From Datisca glomerata (lineage: Eukaryota > Streptophyta > Magnoliopsida > Cucurbitales > Datiscaceae): a stretch of DNA of 64,000 nt. Each line of letters begins with the position of its first letter. Position 1 is the first letter of the stretch. The translations under genes were made by a program, and so were the position numbers. The notes under the pieces are model-generated. The model was not told the DNA's origin and did not search any database. It worked only from the letters and a program-made list of their open reading frames with translations. The DNA lies in contig QANY01013763.1 of NCBI GenBank assembly GCA_003255025.1, positions 123,501 through 187,500 on the forward strand, given 5' to 3'. Shown here one piece after another: positions 12,622-23,080 of the stretch.

Positions 12622-13145
12622 AAAGTGTCTTTGCTGATGTGTAATGTAATAAATGTTCTTTGATGATTACTCGTCTTAAAAGATTATCTGTCAATGTTAC
12701 AAGAATTTAGTGTTAACAAGTCGAACTACGTTTTGGCACGATCGTTCCCAATCGGGGTTCCTTTCCGATCTGGAATGGTCAATCCACCGTTCCAGTTAGA
12801 TGAAGGGAGAAGACGACTAGAACGGCATCTGCATCCATAGATCAAGCAAGCTCAGATGAAGAATACGGTTGTTGGTCGGTCTGTCATGAGAGAGAGGTGG
12901 CATGGGAGTATGAGGGAGATAGAGATATGAGTATGAGAGAGAGATAGGCATGTGAGTATGAGAGAGAGAGCGGGTAAGAAGTGAGAGAGAAGAGAATGAA
13001 TAGGGTTTCCATCGAATTTGATTTATTAGGTTTTAGCCTTGGGTCTTTTTATTAGGATTTGGGCATTTTACATTTGGGCCTTTTTCTTAAGTTGTGGTTC
13101 TACTATTTTTTTAGGTGTTACTTTCATTCCGCATACAAGAAAAAC
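12622..13145. other. Purine-rich tract inside the Gypsy nest
   Basis: Contains degenerate gagtatgagagagag repeats at about 12885-13000 and a segment with cgttcccaatcgg and ccgttcca (12745-12800) that loosely resembles sequence inside the 13298-13625 duplication. No coding capacity is recognised. Confidence 0.45.
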
Positions 13146-13149
13146 TACA

Positions 13150-13745
13150 AAATATTTAATAAAAAAAATTTATTAAGTTATTTTTTATTTTCTAGAATTA
13201 CCCCTTAAGAAAAAATAAATTATATAGATGTTACTTATAATAATTTAAATGTTGATTACTTTTTAGTGATTATATGTGTATATTAAATATTTTTAAGATT
13301 TTAATATAATAAGTAACATCTATATAATTTACAATAAAACAATATAAAATATATTTTGAATCACTGTAACCTAATAACTACTCATACGATCCAAGTAAAA
13401 ACGTTCCACGTACCGAGTCATCATATTTTGTTCCAAATAAAAGATCCAGAGAAGCCTACCCCTCTATTCCTCGTTTCGGGATAAAGATCATTTTACGTTC
13501 CCGATCTCATCCATGTACTGGAATGAACCGTGATATAGGTAACATTTTCATTTTTCGAGGACGTTGGAGTACACATTGCGTAGATTAGCGTGCATTTCCT
13601 CGATACTTTTATCGATGGCAGCGGCCAGGCAATGATTACGCCTGCTATATCCATTCAAATTATGTTCGTTCAGTTCTTGTTCTGATCCGCCTCTCTCGTT
13701 TTAAGGGGTAATTCTAGAAAATAAAAAATAACTTAAGAAAAAGTA
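13150..13745. mobile_element. Terminal-inverted-repeat element (about 0.6 kb)
   Basis: The stretch ttattttctagaattacccc at 13185-13206 is mirrored by ggggtaattctagaaaataa at 13706-13725. Extending outward, taagttattttttatt on the left pairs with aataaaaaataactta on the right, giving an inverted repeat of about 45 bp. A second inner inverted repeat is formed by atagatgttactta (13226) and taagtaacatctat (13310). No coding capacity and no clear target-site duplication. A MITE or fold-back element is the likely explanation; the superfamily is not assignable. Confidence 0.6.
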
Positions 13746-14072
13746 AAAACGTTATAACATATGTTTTTATTAAATTATAAAATAACTTAATATTTTAATA
13801 TAATAAGTAACATCTATATAATTTACGATAAAACAATATAAAATATGTTTTGAATCCCTGTAACCTAATAACTACTCATACAATCCAAGTAAAAACGTTC
13901 CACGTTCCGAGTCATCATATTTCGTTCCAAATAAAAGATCCAGAGAAGCCTACCCCCTCTGTTCCTCCTTTCGGAAGGAACCGTGATATGGGTAACATTT
14001 TCATTTCTCGAGGATGTTGGAGTACGCATTGCCTAGGTTAGCGTGCATTCTTCCTCGATGCTTTTATCGATG
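13298..14072. repeat. Direct duplication of about 300 bp around a TIR end
   Basis: 13298-13625 and 13796-14072 share aagtaacatctatataattt, aaacgttccacgt, gatccagagaagcctacccc, gggtaacattttcattt-type boxes and gcgtgcatt near their ends. The second copy lacks an internal stretch of about 45 bp. The second copy is followed at 14080 by aaaaataacttaagaaaaag, the same outer sequence as the right TIR at 13725. The duplication therefore probably involved the TIR element. Confidence 0.8.
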
Positions 14073-14099
14073 ACAAGTAAAAAATAACTTAAGAAAAAG

Positions 14100-14905
14100 T
14101 AATACAGCCTCCTTTGTAACGTAGTTTCATGGGCTTGTCAACTTCTGGAACAACTTCCAGAGTTTTCAAGAACTTTGTAAGTCATACAGCCTCCTTTACA
14201 GCTTCACAAGCTGCCACATACTCAACTTTCATGGTAGAATCAGTAATGTAAGATTATTTGATGTTTCTCTATACAACTACTCCACCGTTCAGGATGAACA
14301 GTGATCCTGAAGTGGACCTCCTAAAATCCTTGTCTGCTTGAAAATCATAATCAGTATATTCCGTCATATTTAGGTCAATACCTAAATACACAAGCATGTA
14401 GTTCCTTGTTCTCTTAAGATTCTTAAGGATATACTTGACGACATTTCAATGCTCGAGTCCAGGATTAGATTGAAAATGACTCACCATTTCCCACAACGTA
14501 GCAAATGTCTGGCCTAATACAAAGCATCACAAACATGAGACTTCCTACGGCTGAGGCATAGAAAATCTTTCTCATGTCTTCCATTTCTTGAGGAGTCTTG
14601 GGAGACTACTCCTTGGAGAGGCTGACTCCATGCCCAAAAGGAAGATAACCCTTATTGGAGTCTTGCATACTGAAGCGATCCATCACCTTATCAATATAAG
14701 ATGCTTGAGACAGTGTTAATTGTATGAATACCTGAGACAAAGGAAGCTTCTCCAAGATCCTTCATATCAAATTACTTTGCAGGCCAAATCTCGACATCAT
14801 GTAATTTTCCTACGTCATTCTCAGTTAGCAGAATATCATCCACGTATAAGATAAGAAAAATCACATTCCATTCTAGTGTCAGCTTATAAACACAAGATTC
14901 GACAA
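14100..14905 (-). pseudogene. Copia pol fragment (RT to RNase H)
   Basis: Minus-strand frames give LYVDDILLTEND near 14850-14815, the Copia RT active-site box with YVDD, followed by a KDLGEASFVSGI piece near 14755 that is the usual 'DLGE-A-ILGI' segment. Later pieces near 14560-14500 recall the '-LMYA-RPDI-' RNase H connection but are frame-shifted and stop-ridden. The 5' half of pol and gag are not recognisable between here and the LTR. Confidence 0.7.
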
Positions 14906-15180
14906 TAAAGTTTCCAAAAACTCAAGGATTCCTAAACCCTGAAGTTTCCAAAAACTGAAAGTTTCCTAAACAATGAAGTTTCAAAACTCAAAGTTTCCTA
15001 AACCCTAAAGTTTCCAAAACCTCAAGATTTCCAAAATCTCAAGGTTTCCTAAACCCTAAAGTTTTCAGAAACTCAGGATTTTCTAAACCCTAAAGTTTTT
15101 AAGCTCAAGGTTTCCTAAACCTTAAATTTTCTAAAACCGCAACGTTTTCTAATCCCTATGATTTCCTAAACCATAATTAG
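14905..15180. repeat. Minisatellite with telomere-like cctaaaccctaaag units
   Basis: Units of about 16-18 bp alternate between cctaaaccctaaagtttcc and aaaactcaaggttt-type forms, roughly fifteen in all. The core cctaaaccctaaa contains two plant telomere heptamers (CCCTAAA) but is interrupted by gtttcc, so this is a degenerate minisatellite and not a telomere tract. It lies in the leader region of the Copia element. Confidence 0.8.
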
Positions 15181-15558
15181 GAAACCTACAGCGGCGAGCG
15201 ACAATGGCAAGCATCGGCGTTGGCTAGCAGGCGACGTCACGATGCTCCGTCAAGTGATGACAAACGGCGGTGATGAACGATGATTTTTTCATGACGGTGG
15301 ATTTATATGGAATTTAAAGATAAAACTTTTGTAAAAATTAAATTACATCAAATCTTATGCATCAATTTCAGCGTACATCAATTCTAAAATTGAAATTAAA
15401 CACCTAGAGTTTATCGATCGGGATCTATTCATAAAACACATCCAAACATATTTTGAATCTACCATGCAAAATATATATTCCAATATTACAACATCCATTG
15501 ATACATACGTCTAATTACTAAATATGCACAATCAAGAACCCAAGGCTCTGATATCAAT
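15181..15558. other. Copia leader region and primer-binding site
   Basis: Between the minisatellite and the LTR end. The forward sequence ggctctgatatca at 15544-15556 is the complement of a Met-tRNA-type Copia primer-binding site directly abutting the LTR end. Nothing coding is seen, apart from a GC-richer patch at 15185-15290. Confidence 0.6.
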
Positions 15559-17351
15559 TGTTGGATCTGGTTTTAAAATTTTAAAAAAAATCATTGACCC
15601 ACAAATGATTCGTGGGCGGAATATCAAAATAAATTCTAAAACCAATTTAATCATATTAAATATTAAAACCATACTTACGATTATGTATACTTAGTTAAAA
15701 GTATTCAATAGAAGTAGAAATAATTTTATACCTTTCTTGTATCGAAGAAATTCTGATTTGGTGGAATCCTATTAGTCGTCTCGCGTTCTTCGCAAGACTT
15801 CAAATAATCTTCACACTAACAACCACTGGTAGAATTCAGAAGTATATCTCAATCAGATGTTGTTAGGAATTGAGTGTGGGCTCTCAAAACAACAGAAGGA
15901 AAAATAACAATTTTTTCTCTTATTCCTCTAGATTTCGGCAGCAACAGGGAGGAGAGAGAGAAACTGTTTTCTTTGCTCTGTGTAATCACACATTGTGAAC
16001 AAGGTTAAGGATGTAACCCTATTGCCTTCCCTCATATAATACTTATGAAATTTGTACATATACCCCTGTGTCAAATTACCAAAAATTCACCTCATAATAT
16101 TTGCTATTACCTAAAATTACATATCTCACTAGAGTCAATGTTGTGTCTAAATTTATCAATCAATATTGATAAATTAAATTGATCTATATCAACTAATTAA
16201 TTAATTTTTTTATTGACTAATTATTCAATAATTAGAAAACAACTAATTAAGTAATTTGAACATTAATTACTTGCACTTCACTAATTAACTGACAACACAC
16301 ATCACGTATGAGTTCGAGAAATACACCTTGAATAAAGCTATATGATTCAAATACTTGGTGAATTTATCTCCATAAATTCTTGGCCTATTTAATCCTGACA
16401 TCGTACGACTTCACTATAAGTCTGATGCCGAATTAACTCTCGATTTATGAACGCTACATTTCCTGTTGGTGCAAATAAACATTTTTATTTAACAGTCCAC
16501 ATAATATTTTAACATATCACCCTCTGTGAATATCAGTAAGAAGATCAGGATGTAAAATTATCGTTTTACCCTCTAGTTATTATTTCACTAACTTATTTAT
16601 TGGCTGTGAATAAGAAAGACAAAATAGTGAATTGTCTCATACAATTCACCTTGTCTTATTCAATGATTCATTTCATCAAATACTTGGTCAAGTTAATTTA
16701 TTCGCACACTCATCAATAAAAGCACAAGGTGTTATTGTTGTATTTGTAATCTCGCCATGAATTTTCAAATATGTGAATCACGCAACTCCAATATAATTGA
16801 ATCAAGATCCCAACAACCAAGGTATTGTCCAGCAATTTAAAGTCACTCCTTTGGTATATCAAATATTGTAACCAACTAAGTCAAGTTTCGTATACTCCTC
16901 AGGATTAATGTAATTACAAAATTATCCTTATAGGTGTAACGATTAGATTTAGAGCTAGATAAACAGTTTTGTGCTAAACTAATTGGTTACTGGTCTATTC
17001 AACATGTTCAACAACATATATATGTCAACTTTTAGAGTCTCCACTCTCATACCCCAAGACCAGTATCATTTGGTTCAACCTAATAGTCATAATCACACTC
17101 AATTACCTAGTCGATCTTAAGACTACAAATAAGATTCTCAACTATTTCAGAAGAGATTGTCTGGAAGACCCCTCAGTCTTTACTCTTCTTACATTGACAA
17201 TAGTTTAGAGACTTGATTAAATTATAAACACACTTTAATTAATAGAAAAACTTTCATTCATTCATTAAATTCAGTAATATAAAATGTCTAAGAAATAACT
17301 AAATACTCATAAATAGTTATTACACCCTACTTTATGAACGTAATTCCAACA
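15559..17351 (-). repeat. Copia LTR, 1793 bp
   Basis: Bounded by tgttgga (15559) and tccaaca (17345-17351) on the forward strand, which are perfect inverted ends. The internal side abuts a TATCAGAGCC primer-binding site. A TATA-like attatatgaggg (minus strand, about 16043) could be the old promoter. Contains AT-rich blocks and no ORF. The final 100 bp at the 17351 end recurs at 18049-18148 because of the adjacent tandem duplication. Confidence 0.7.
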
Positions 17352-18840
17352 CAATGCCCATTGCGTGAACGGTCATGGGCTTACTACAGTTTTAAGTTCT
17401 CCATGTGTCATCTTCGCCATGGGAGCAAAGCATTGGCATTTTATTACACTCTTTTACGTACTTTTTTGCATCCTGGTGCATCTTAGGCTAGTAGGACCCT
17501 TCATTCAGTATGTTGTGAGCTAGCACTCTCTCATTAGCATGATTTCCACAAATTTCTTCTTGGATTTCTACTAGCATATATTGGGCTTCCTCGGCTTCAA
17601 GCATTTCAAATATGGACTTGAAAATGATCTATAATAAAGTTTTTCATTAATCAGTGAATACCTTGCACTTTGTTACTGGATCTTTCTTCTTAGGAGCTTG
17701 TCTTTCATTGTAACGATAATCCCAACGTGGCCAGAGCGTCCACCTGGCTATTCTCAATTTTGGGAGTCTTTTAATTTCGTACCCATTTAGGAACCTCAAC
17801 ATATCTTTTATTTGTTGCAAATAATCGATCATTCTTGGATCCTTAGCTGTGAATTCTCCTGTGACATGCTTAATAATTAACATAGAATCACAATAAATTT
17901 TAATTTCCATTACTCTTAACTCAAGCAACATGTTTATTCCTACTATCAAAGCTTTGTTTTCTACTTCATTGTTTGACGCGCCGAAACCAAAAGAGATTGA
18001 CTGCTCAAACATTTTCTAAAATGGAGTTTATGTTACAAAATGGATTCTACTTCATTCATTCATTAAATTTAGTAATATATAATGTCTGAGAAATAACTAA
18101 ATACTAATAAATAGTTATTACACCTACTTTATGAACATAATTCCAACACAATGCCCATTGCATGAACATTCATAGGCTTGCTACAGTTTTGAGTTCTCCA
18201 TGTGTCATCTTCGCTACGAAAGCAAAGCATTGGCATTTTATTACACTCTCTCGCGTACGTTTTTGCATCCTGGTGCATCTTAGGCTAGCAGTACCCTTCA
18301 TTCAGTATGTTGTGAGCTAGCGCTCTCCCATTAGCATGATTTCTACAAATTTCTTCTTGGATTTCTACTAGTATATATGGGCTTCCCTCGACTTCAAGCA
18401 TTTCAAATATGGACTTGAAAATGATCTATAATAAAGTATTTCATTAATCAATGAATACCTTACACTTTGTTACTGGATCTTTCTTCTTAGGAGCATGTCT
18501 TTCATTGTAACGATAATCCCAACGTGGTCAGAGCGTCCACTTGGCTATTCTCAATTTTGGGAGCCTTTTGAATTTCATACCCATTTATGAACCTCAGCAT
18601 ATCTTTTATTTATTGTAAATAATCGATCATTCTTGGATCCTTAGCTATGAATTCTCCTGTGACATGCTTAACAATTAGCATAGAATCACAATAAATTTTA
18701 ATTTCCATTACTCTTAACTCAAGCAATATGTTTATTCCTGCTATCAAAGCTTTGTATTCTACTTCATTGTTTGACGCGTTGAAACCAAAATAGATTGACT
18801 ACTCAAACATTTCCCAAAATGGAGTTTATGTTACAACTCC
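17252..18840. repeat. 797-bp tandem duplication spanning a Copia/Gypsy junction
   Basis: The block 17252-about 18040 recurs at 18049-18838 with a fixed offset of 797 bp (ttccaacacaatgcc at 17344 and 18141). Each copy consists of about 100 bp of Copia LTR end joined to about 690 bp of Gypsy RNase H region. The copies differ at several percent of positions. The arrangement shows the order of events: Gypsy insertion, Copia insertion, then duplication. Confidence 0.9.
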
Positions 18841-18960
18841 CGCTCCCGCTCCTTGGTTTTGTAACGCGCCATCTACAAATAATATCCAAGAGTTGTCCTC
18901 CATTTCAGCTGGAAATTTCCTGTTCTGAATCTTTTCATTATGAGTGAAGTCTCTGACAAA
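17640..18960 (-). pseudogene. Gypsy RNase H domain, duplicated
   Basis: The minus strand from about 18960 gives DNSWILFVDGALQNQGAG, then ASNNEVEYKALIAGI and IKIYCDSMLIVKHVTGEF, the plant Gypsy second RNase H (RVT_3) domain with its D-E-D pattern (FVDG, E of NNEVEY, CDS). The following tandem copy (18012-17647) repeats the domain from NNEVENKALIVGI onward. Stops occur before and after each copy, for example a stop just before TPFWEMFE. Normally an integrase would follow; here the Copia LTR interrupts. Confidence 0.8.
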
Positions 18961-19233
18961 GTTCGCCAGCACTTACGCCTTTATTGATGTTCTTGGCTCG
19001 TAACGAATCCCATACTTTCCCAATTCAATTGCACATTTTTTAATCTTTTGCTTATTTTATGGGGAGTGTAGTGAGCTTCTGATGGGTAAGTCTGCTGATA
19101 CTCTAATCGTGTGGGCCTAGAATTAGGGTTTTAGCTTCCTTTCCACCGTCACAACTGCAGTATTTGTTTCTCCATTATTTTATATATCATTTTCCACTGA
19201 TGTGTGACATTTTTTAACAAAGTAAATGGGTTT

Positions 19234-20150
19234 CTACTTTCTGTAATCTTCTTTAATCAGGACGACACTTACTGTTGTCTGTGAAACGACCACATACAAG
19301 AATAGTTCTTCTCCGAGAAGAGGTTTTGATAATAGTGGCAGAGATGCTAGATATTCTTTTATTTTATTGAATGTGTCTTCACATTTTTCATCCCAGTTAT
19401 TTGTGAAGTCCTCTTTTAGTTTTGCAAAGAATAACCTACATTTGTCTGTCGACCGTGAAACCAATCTGTTTAATGTTGTTAACTTTCCATTCAGGGTTTG
19501 TACTTCCTTGTAGTTCTTGGGGACTTCATTTCCACAGCGTCTTTCACTTGATCCAGGTGGTCCTCAATCCCCTGTTGTGTCACCAAATGACCTATTTCCC
19601 AGTCGTGACTCTAAAGGTGTTTTTTTGGGATTCAACTTCATGCAACTTTTCCTTAGGACTGAGAAGGTTTCGTCAAAATCCATTATATGGTCCGGCCATT
19701 TCTTGCTCTTGACTAGCATCTTGTCCATGTAGACTTCCATTATTGTTCCAATCTACTCGTAAAAGATTTTGTTTATGAGCCTTTAGTATGTTGCATCTGT
19801 ATTTTTCAAATCAAGCAACGTCACTTTATAAAAAAAACCTTGTTTTATTATGAAAGAAGTTTTTTCCTGATGAGGTTGGAATATTTTCATCTGATTGTAT
19901 CCTGAGTAGGCTTCCATAAAACTGAGGAGTTTGTATCCAGAAGTTGCATCCACCATTTAATTTATCATTGGCAATAGATAGTCATCGTTTAGAAATGCCT
20001 TGTGTAAATATGTAAAAGCCACAGATTCTCCACTTCCAGTTTTTCTTTCTCACCACCACTACGTTGGTGAGCCACTCTAGGTAGTCAACTATTCTAATGA
20101 AGTCGGTGTTCAGAACTTTATCCACTTGTTTATAGCCGCATTCCATTTTA
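19234..20150 (-). pseudogene. Gypsy reverse transcriptase with altered active site
   Basis: Minus-strand frames carry the RT palm: KAFLNDDYLLPMIN (about 19995), MEAYSGYNQMKI (about 19910), KTSFIIKQGFFYKV and EVYMDKMLVKSKKW (19738-19700), then SRSTDKCRLFFAKLK and PLLSKPLLGEELFLYV of the RT-linked RNase H (19464-19234). The catalytic YMDD box reads YMDK here, so the second aspartate is lost. Several stops and a frameshift are also present. Confidence 0.85.
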
Positions 20151-20599
20151 GGACAAAGTCTCTTTTCTTCTATTTTACAGATTTAACGAAAGGATCAATA
20201 TTTAATTTATGACAAATGATTTCTTCTGCGATACTTGACATTTCATGGGTTGTACTTGAAAAAATGCCTTTGTTTTTCCTTAGAATGTTTATCATATCAC
20301 CCTTTAGGCAAAGTTTCTTTTCTTCTATTTTACAGATTTAACTGGAGGATCAATATTTAATTTATGATAAATGATTTCTTACGTGATACCTGACATTTCA
20401 TGGGTTATACTTGAAAAAATGCCTTTGTTTTTCCTTAGAATGTCTATCAATTAACCTTTTTTGGTTTCCTCGAGCTCAGTGCCTATCATTGTCGCCTTCT
20501 GACTCAAGTCTTCTAGAAGTAAAAGTTCAGTGGCTTCTACCACTTGTATCTAGGGTTAGATAGCTCACCATCCATGTTTACCTTTGATTTCTATTGGTA

Positions 20600-21175
20600 T
20601 GTTGCTATCTCCTTTTATCCATTCATCTTTTCTCGAAAGTTATGCACTTGACGGATTCTAATGTTGATATTGCACAACATCGAATGATGGCTTGATCTCC
20701 TCTAATTGTTTTAATTCCACTAAGATATAGATATTTCAGTACTTGATAATATGTAGACGGAACTACCTTTATCTTGTGCAACCAGGTCCTTCTTAGAATG
20801 GCATTGCACGAGGTTGTTGTATCTAGAACCATGAATTCCGTCAGATGATTGAAGGGTCGGGTGTTCACAGGAAGTGTTATTATTCATTCTGAGTAAATTA
20901 TTGCTCTGTTAAATATGATCAATGGTTACGATGGGCCTTACAACCTCAGATTTTCTATTGACATCTTCTCTATTGTCTAGCGGTGGGGAATATTTATAGC
21001 ACTTCCATCCTCAGTTAACACTCTCCTCAAGAGGTAGTTTCCAAAGTGGATAGTGATTACCAGGGCATCATTATGTTGTGTACCATGATCTTCTATATTC
21101 AGGTCTCGAAAAATTAACGGTGAATTTTTGTTGCCTTCTGATGTGCTTCCCCATTTCAAATGCTCACGCCTCGTA
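20600..21175 (-). pseudogene. Gypsy aspartic protease region
   Basis: HNDALVITIHFGNYLLRRVL followed by TEDGSAINI (about 21085-20985) matches the plant Gypsy protease segment, which normally reads D-N-G-S-S-A-D-I-L; the catalytic aspartate is followed here by GSA. A second open piece (20868-20623) covers the C-terminal part (NHLTEFMVLDTTTSCNAIL). Both pieces are out of frame with gag and RT. Confidence 0.75.
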
Positions 21176-21639
21176 GGCTTCTTGTAGTTTACTTTCCTTT
21201 CCTTTATGGTAGTCCCTTCTTGTTTGCCACAACGACTACAGTCTCAACAATTCGAAAAGGCTCCTTACCTTTGTTTTCAGTCTCTTTTTTTGCTACTTGC
21301 TTCTATTCACCTTTCAAAATATATTGTTGAAGGTAACCTTCCTTTACCAATTCTTCAATGTAGTCTTTAAGCTAGAAGCAATCTTTGGGATAATGCATGT
21401 AGCTTCTATGAAACGAACAGTAGTTGTCCCTGTCTCAATTAGTGGGCCCTCTCATTAATGGTGCTAGTCCTTTCAACCGCGACTTGTTCTTTATTGCCTA
21501 AAAAATTTGGTTCACGGGTTGAGTGGAGTGTCGACTTTGTCCCTTTGGTGGATCCTTTCTATTGTCCTTCCCCATTTTTCTACGCTCTCTATTTTGTATT
21601 CACCCCGTCTATCATTCATCTCTGTTCATTCTGTTCATC

Positions 21640-22191
21640 ATGCTTCTATTTTCCTCCTCCAAAGTAATATAGGCTTGAGCCCGCTAAAACGTTTCTTCCA
21701 TTCATAGCACTTTCACCTTCAACCAATCATCAAACAGTGGAGAGTTTGGGTCCAATTCCTCTCTGAAGGTCAACCTTGTTACTAGGTCATCGCATTTTTC
21801 TATCTTTACCATCTCGTCCTTCAATCTATGTGTGTATTCACACAATGATTCTCCCTTTTAATTGATATGGTTAGGAGATACTCTGAATCTTCCATAACGA
21901 GCGGTACATGGAGTTCTATTCTAAAAAGATAGAGGACATGGTAGTAAAATTATTAATTGAATGAGAGGGTAGGGAAAGATATCAATTTAAGACATTGCCT
22001 TCTAGACTAGTCGGAAATATGCTGCACATGAGTTCATCTTCATGTTGGTATAAGATTATAACATGTTTAAAACCCCTGAGGTGGTCCACATGATTAGTTT
22101 TCCATTTGTAGCATTTGAATTTGGGAGCTACGAATTTTTTTGGGAGCGGGGCAGCAAGTACTTCTGGACTCAGAGGTGAACATGTGAACAA
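21640..22191 (-). pseudogene. Gypsy gag remnant
   Basis: The piece at 22191-21982 has SPLSPEVLAAPLPKKF and DHLRGFKHVI, the start of a plant Gypsy retrotransposon gag. Frame-shifted continuation near 21880-21640 keeps CEYTHRLKDEMV- and FDDWLK-like segments. Further on (21420-21330) there is a fragment resembling the short zinc-knuckle-adjacent linker 'K-YIEELVKEGYL'. Plus-strand ORFs over this area are antisense shadows. Confidence 0.7.
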
Positions 22192-22703
22192 TTCTAGATT
22201 TTCTTTTCTTGTATTCCCAGCTTCTGCATTTCCGTCATTTTTCTCTCCAACATTTCTTCCATAGCCATTTCCGTCCTAGGCTCCAACGGGAGATTCTCCT
22301 CGTCTGCTTCCTTTCTATTATCCTCAAATTGGATTTCAACATCTTCCTGTCGCACATTTTGGATCGTATCATGGTTGGCACACCTGGTATCTTGCTCGTC
22401 CCATTCAATGCGCATGTTTTCACAGTTTTCTCACTCATCCATATTAGTATGTTGACTTACCTCAACACTCATTTTCGTATGTTCCCGTTGCAAGGTTATG
22501 ATCTGGTCCCGGACGGTGTACCAAGCACTATAAAGGGCCTTATTATTACGATGCTCCATTTCTTGCATTCCCGTCAGTATGGCATAGGTTGGTCAACGTG
22601 ATTTGCATCATTTTGTCATTAAGAACTATGTTAGATGTACTTATTAGCATCTTGGATTGTATTCTTGAGCTTTCTAAATCACCTCTTAGTAAGAGCGCCA
22701 AAC

Positions 22704-23045
22704 TGTAAAGGGAATTTACACTCACGAAAAATGTAAGCAATAGAATAGAGAGTGAAATTCAAGCTTAAAGCCAAAATAATTGTGTATTCAATCGAGAAAT
22801 TAAAACAATAATATTTCTAAGAATAGGCCTTTTTCGTTGCGCTTTATTTGGAGCCAATGAAAGAGTTATGATATTTGATTGAGCCGTTGGAGAAGTTATG
22901 ATATTCTGGATCGTTCCCTTCTGTAACATCTTTGTCTTATCTATCCTTTTCATCCAAAAGTCCTCATCGCCTAAATCAATATATTTGCTTGATGATTGGT
23001 TAAGCTTTTGCCATGTCTCTTTTATACTATTAATGTACCATATAT
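22704..23045 (-). repeat. Gypsy 5' LTR
   Basis: Partner of the LTR at 12231-12621; on the minus strand it ends CCCTTTACA at 22704, directly before the primer-binding region tttggcgctc. Its distal end runs into (TA)n containing a single N at 23057, so the start cannot be placed. Several differences from the 3' LTR show the insertion is old. Confidence 0.75.
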
Positions 23046-23068
23046 ATATATATATANATATATATATT
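23040..23068. repeat. (TA)n microsatellite with one undetermined base
   Basis: Pure TA run interrupted by N at 23057. It lies at the distal end of the Gypsy 5' LTR. The length is probably uncertain in the assembly. Confidence 0.85.
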
Positions 23069-23080
23069 TTATTACTCATT

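Larger units (their letters stand above)
14100..17351 (-). mobile_element. Ty1/Copia element with 1.8-kb LTR, truncated
   Basis: On the minus strand, a long LTR (17351-15559, starting TGTTGGAATT and ending TCCAACA) is followed by a primer-binding site TGATATCAGAGCC (15555-15543), a non-coding leader with a minisatellite, and a degraded pol fragment at 14905-14100. The second LTR is not found: the element stops in pol at about 14100 where unrelated duplicated sequence begins. It sits inside the Gypsy element, so it is younger than that insertion. No intact ORF remains. Confidence 0.7.
12231..23080 (-). mobile_element. Ty3/Gypsy retrotransposon with nested insertions
   Basis: Two related LTRs flank a minus-strand gag-protease-RT-RNase H order: 5' LTR 22704-about 23045, gag about 22190-21640, protease about 21175-20970, RT about 20150-19480, RNase H about 18960-17640, and 3' LTR 12231-about 12621. 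The primer-binding region follows the 5' LTR as tttggcgctcttac at 22703-22690. No integrase is seen between the RNase H and the 3' LTR; that space is filled by a Copia element (14100-17351), a minisatellite and a TIR element. All ORFs are interrupted, so the element is dead. The outer boundary of the 5' LTR is blurred by a TA microsatellite. Confidence 0.8.

Noticed and set aside
22209..22601. 130-codon plus-strand ORF in the Gypsy gag region
   Set aside because: Antisense shadow of the gag leader; Phe/Ser/Leu-rich with no motif.
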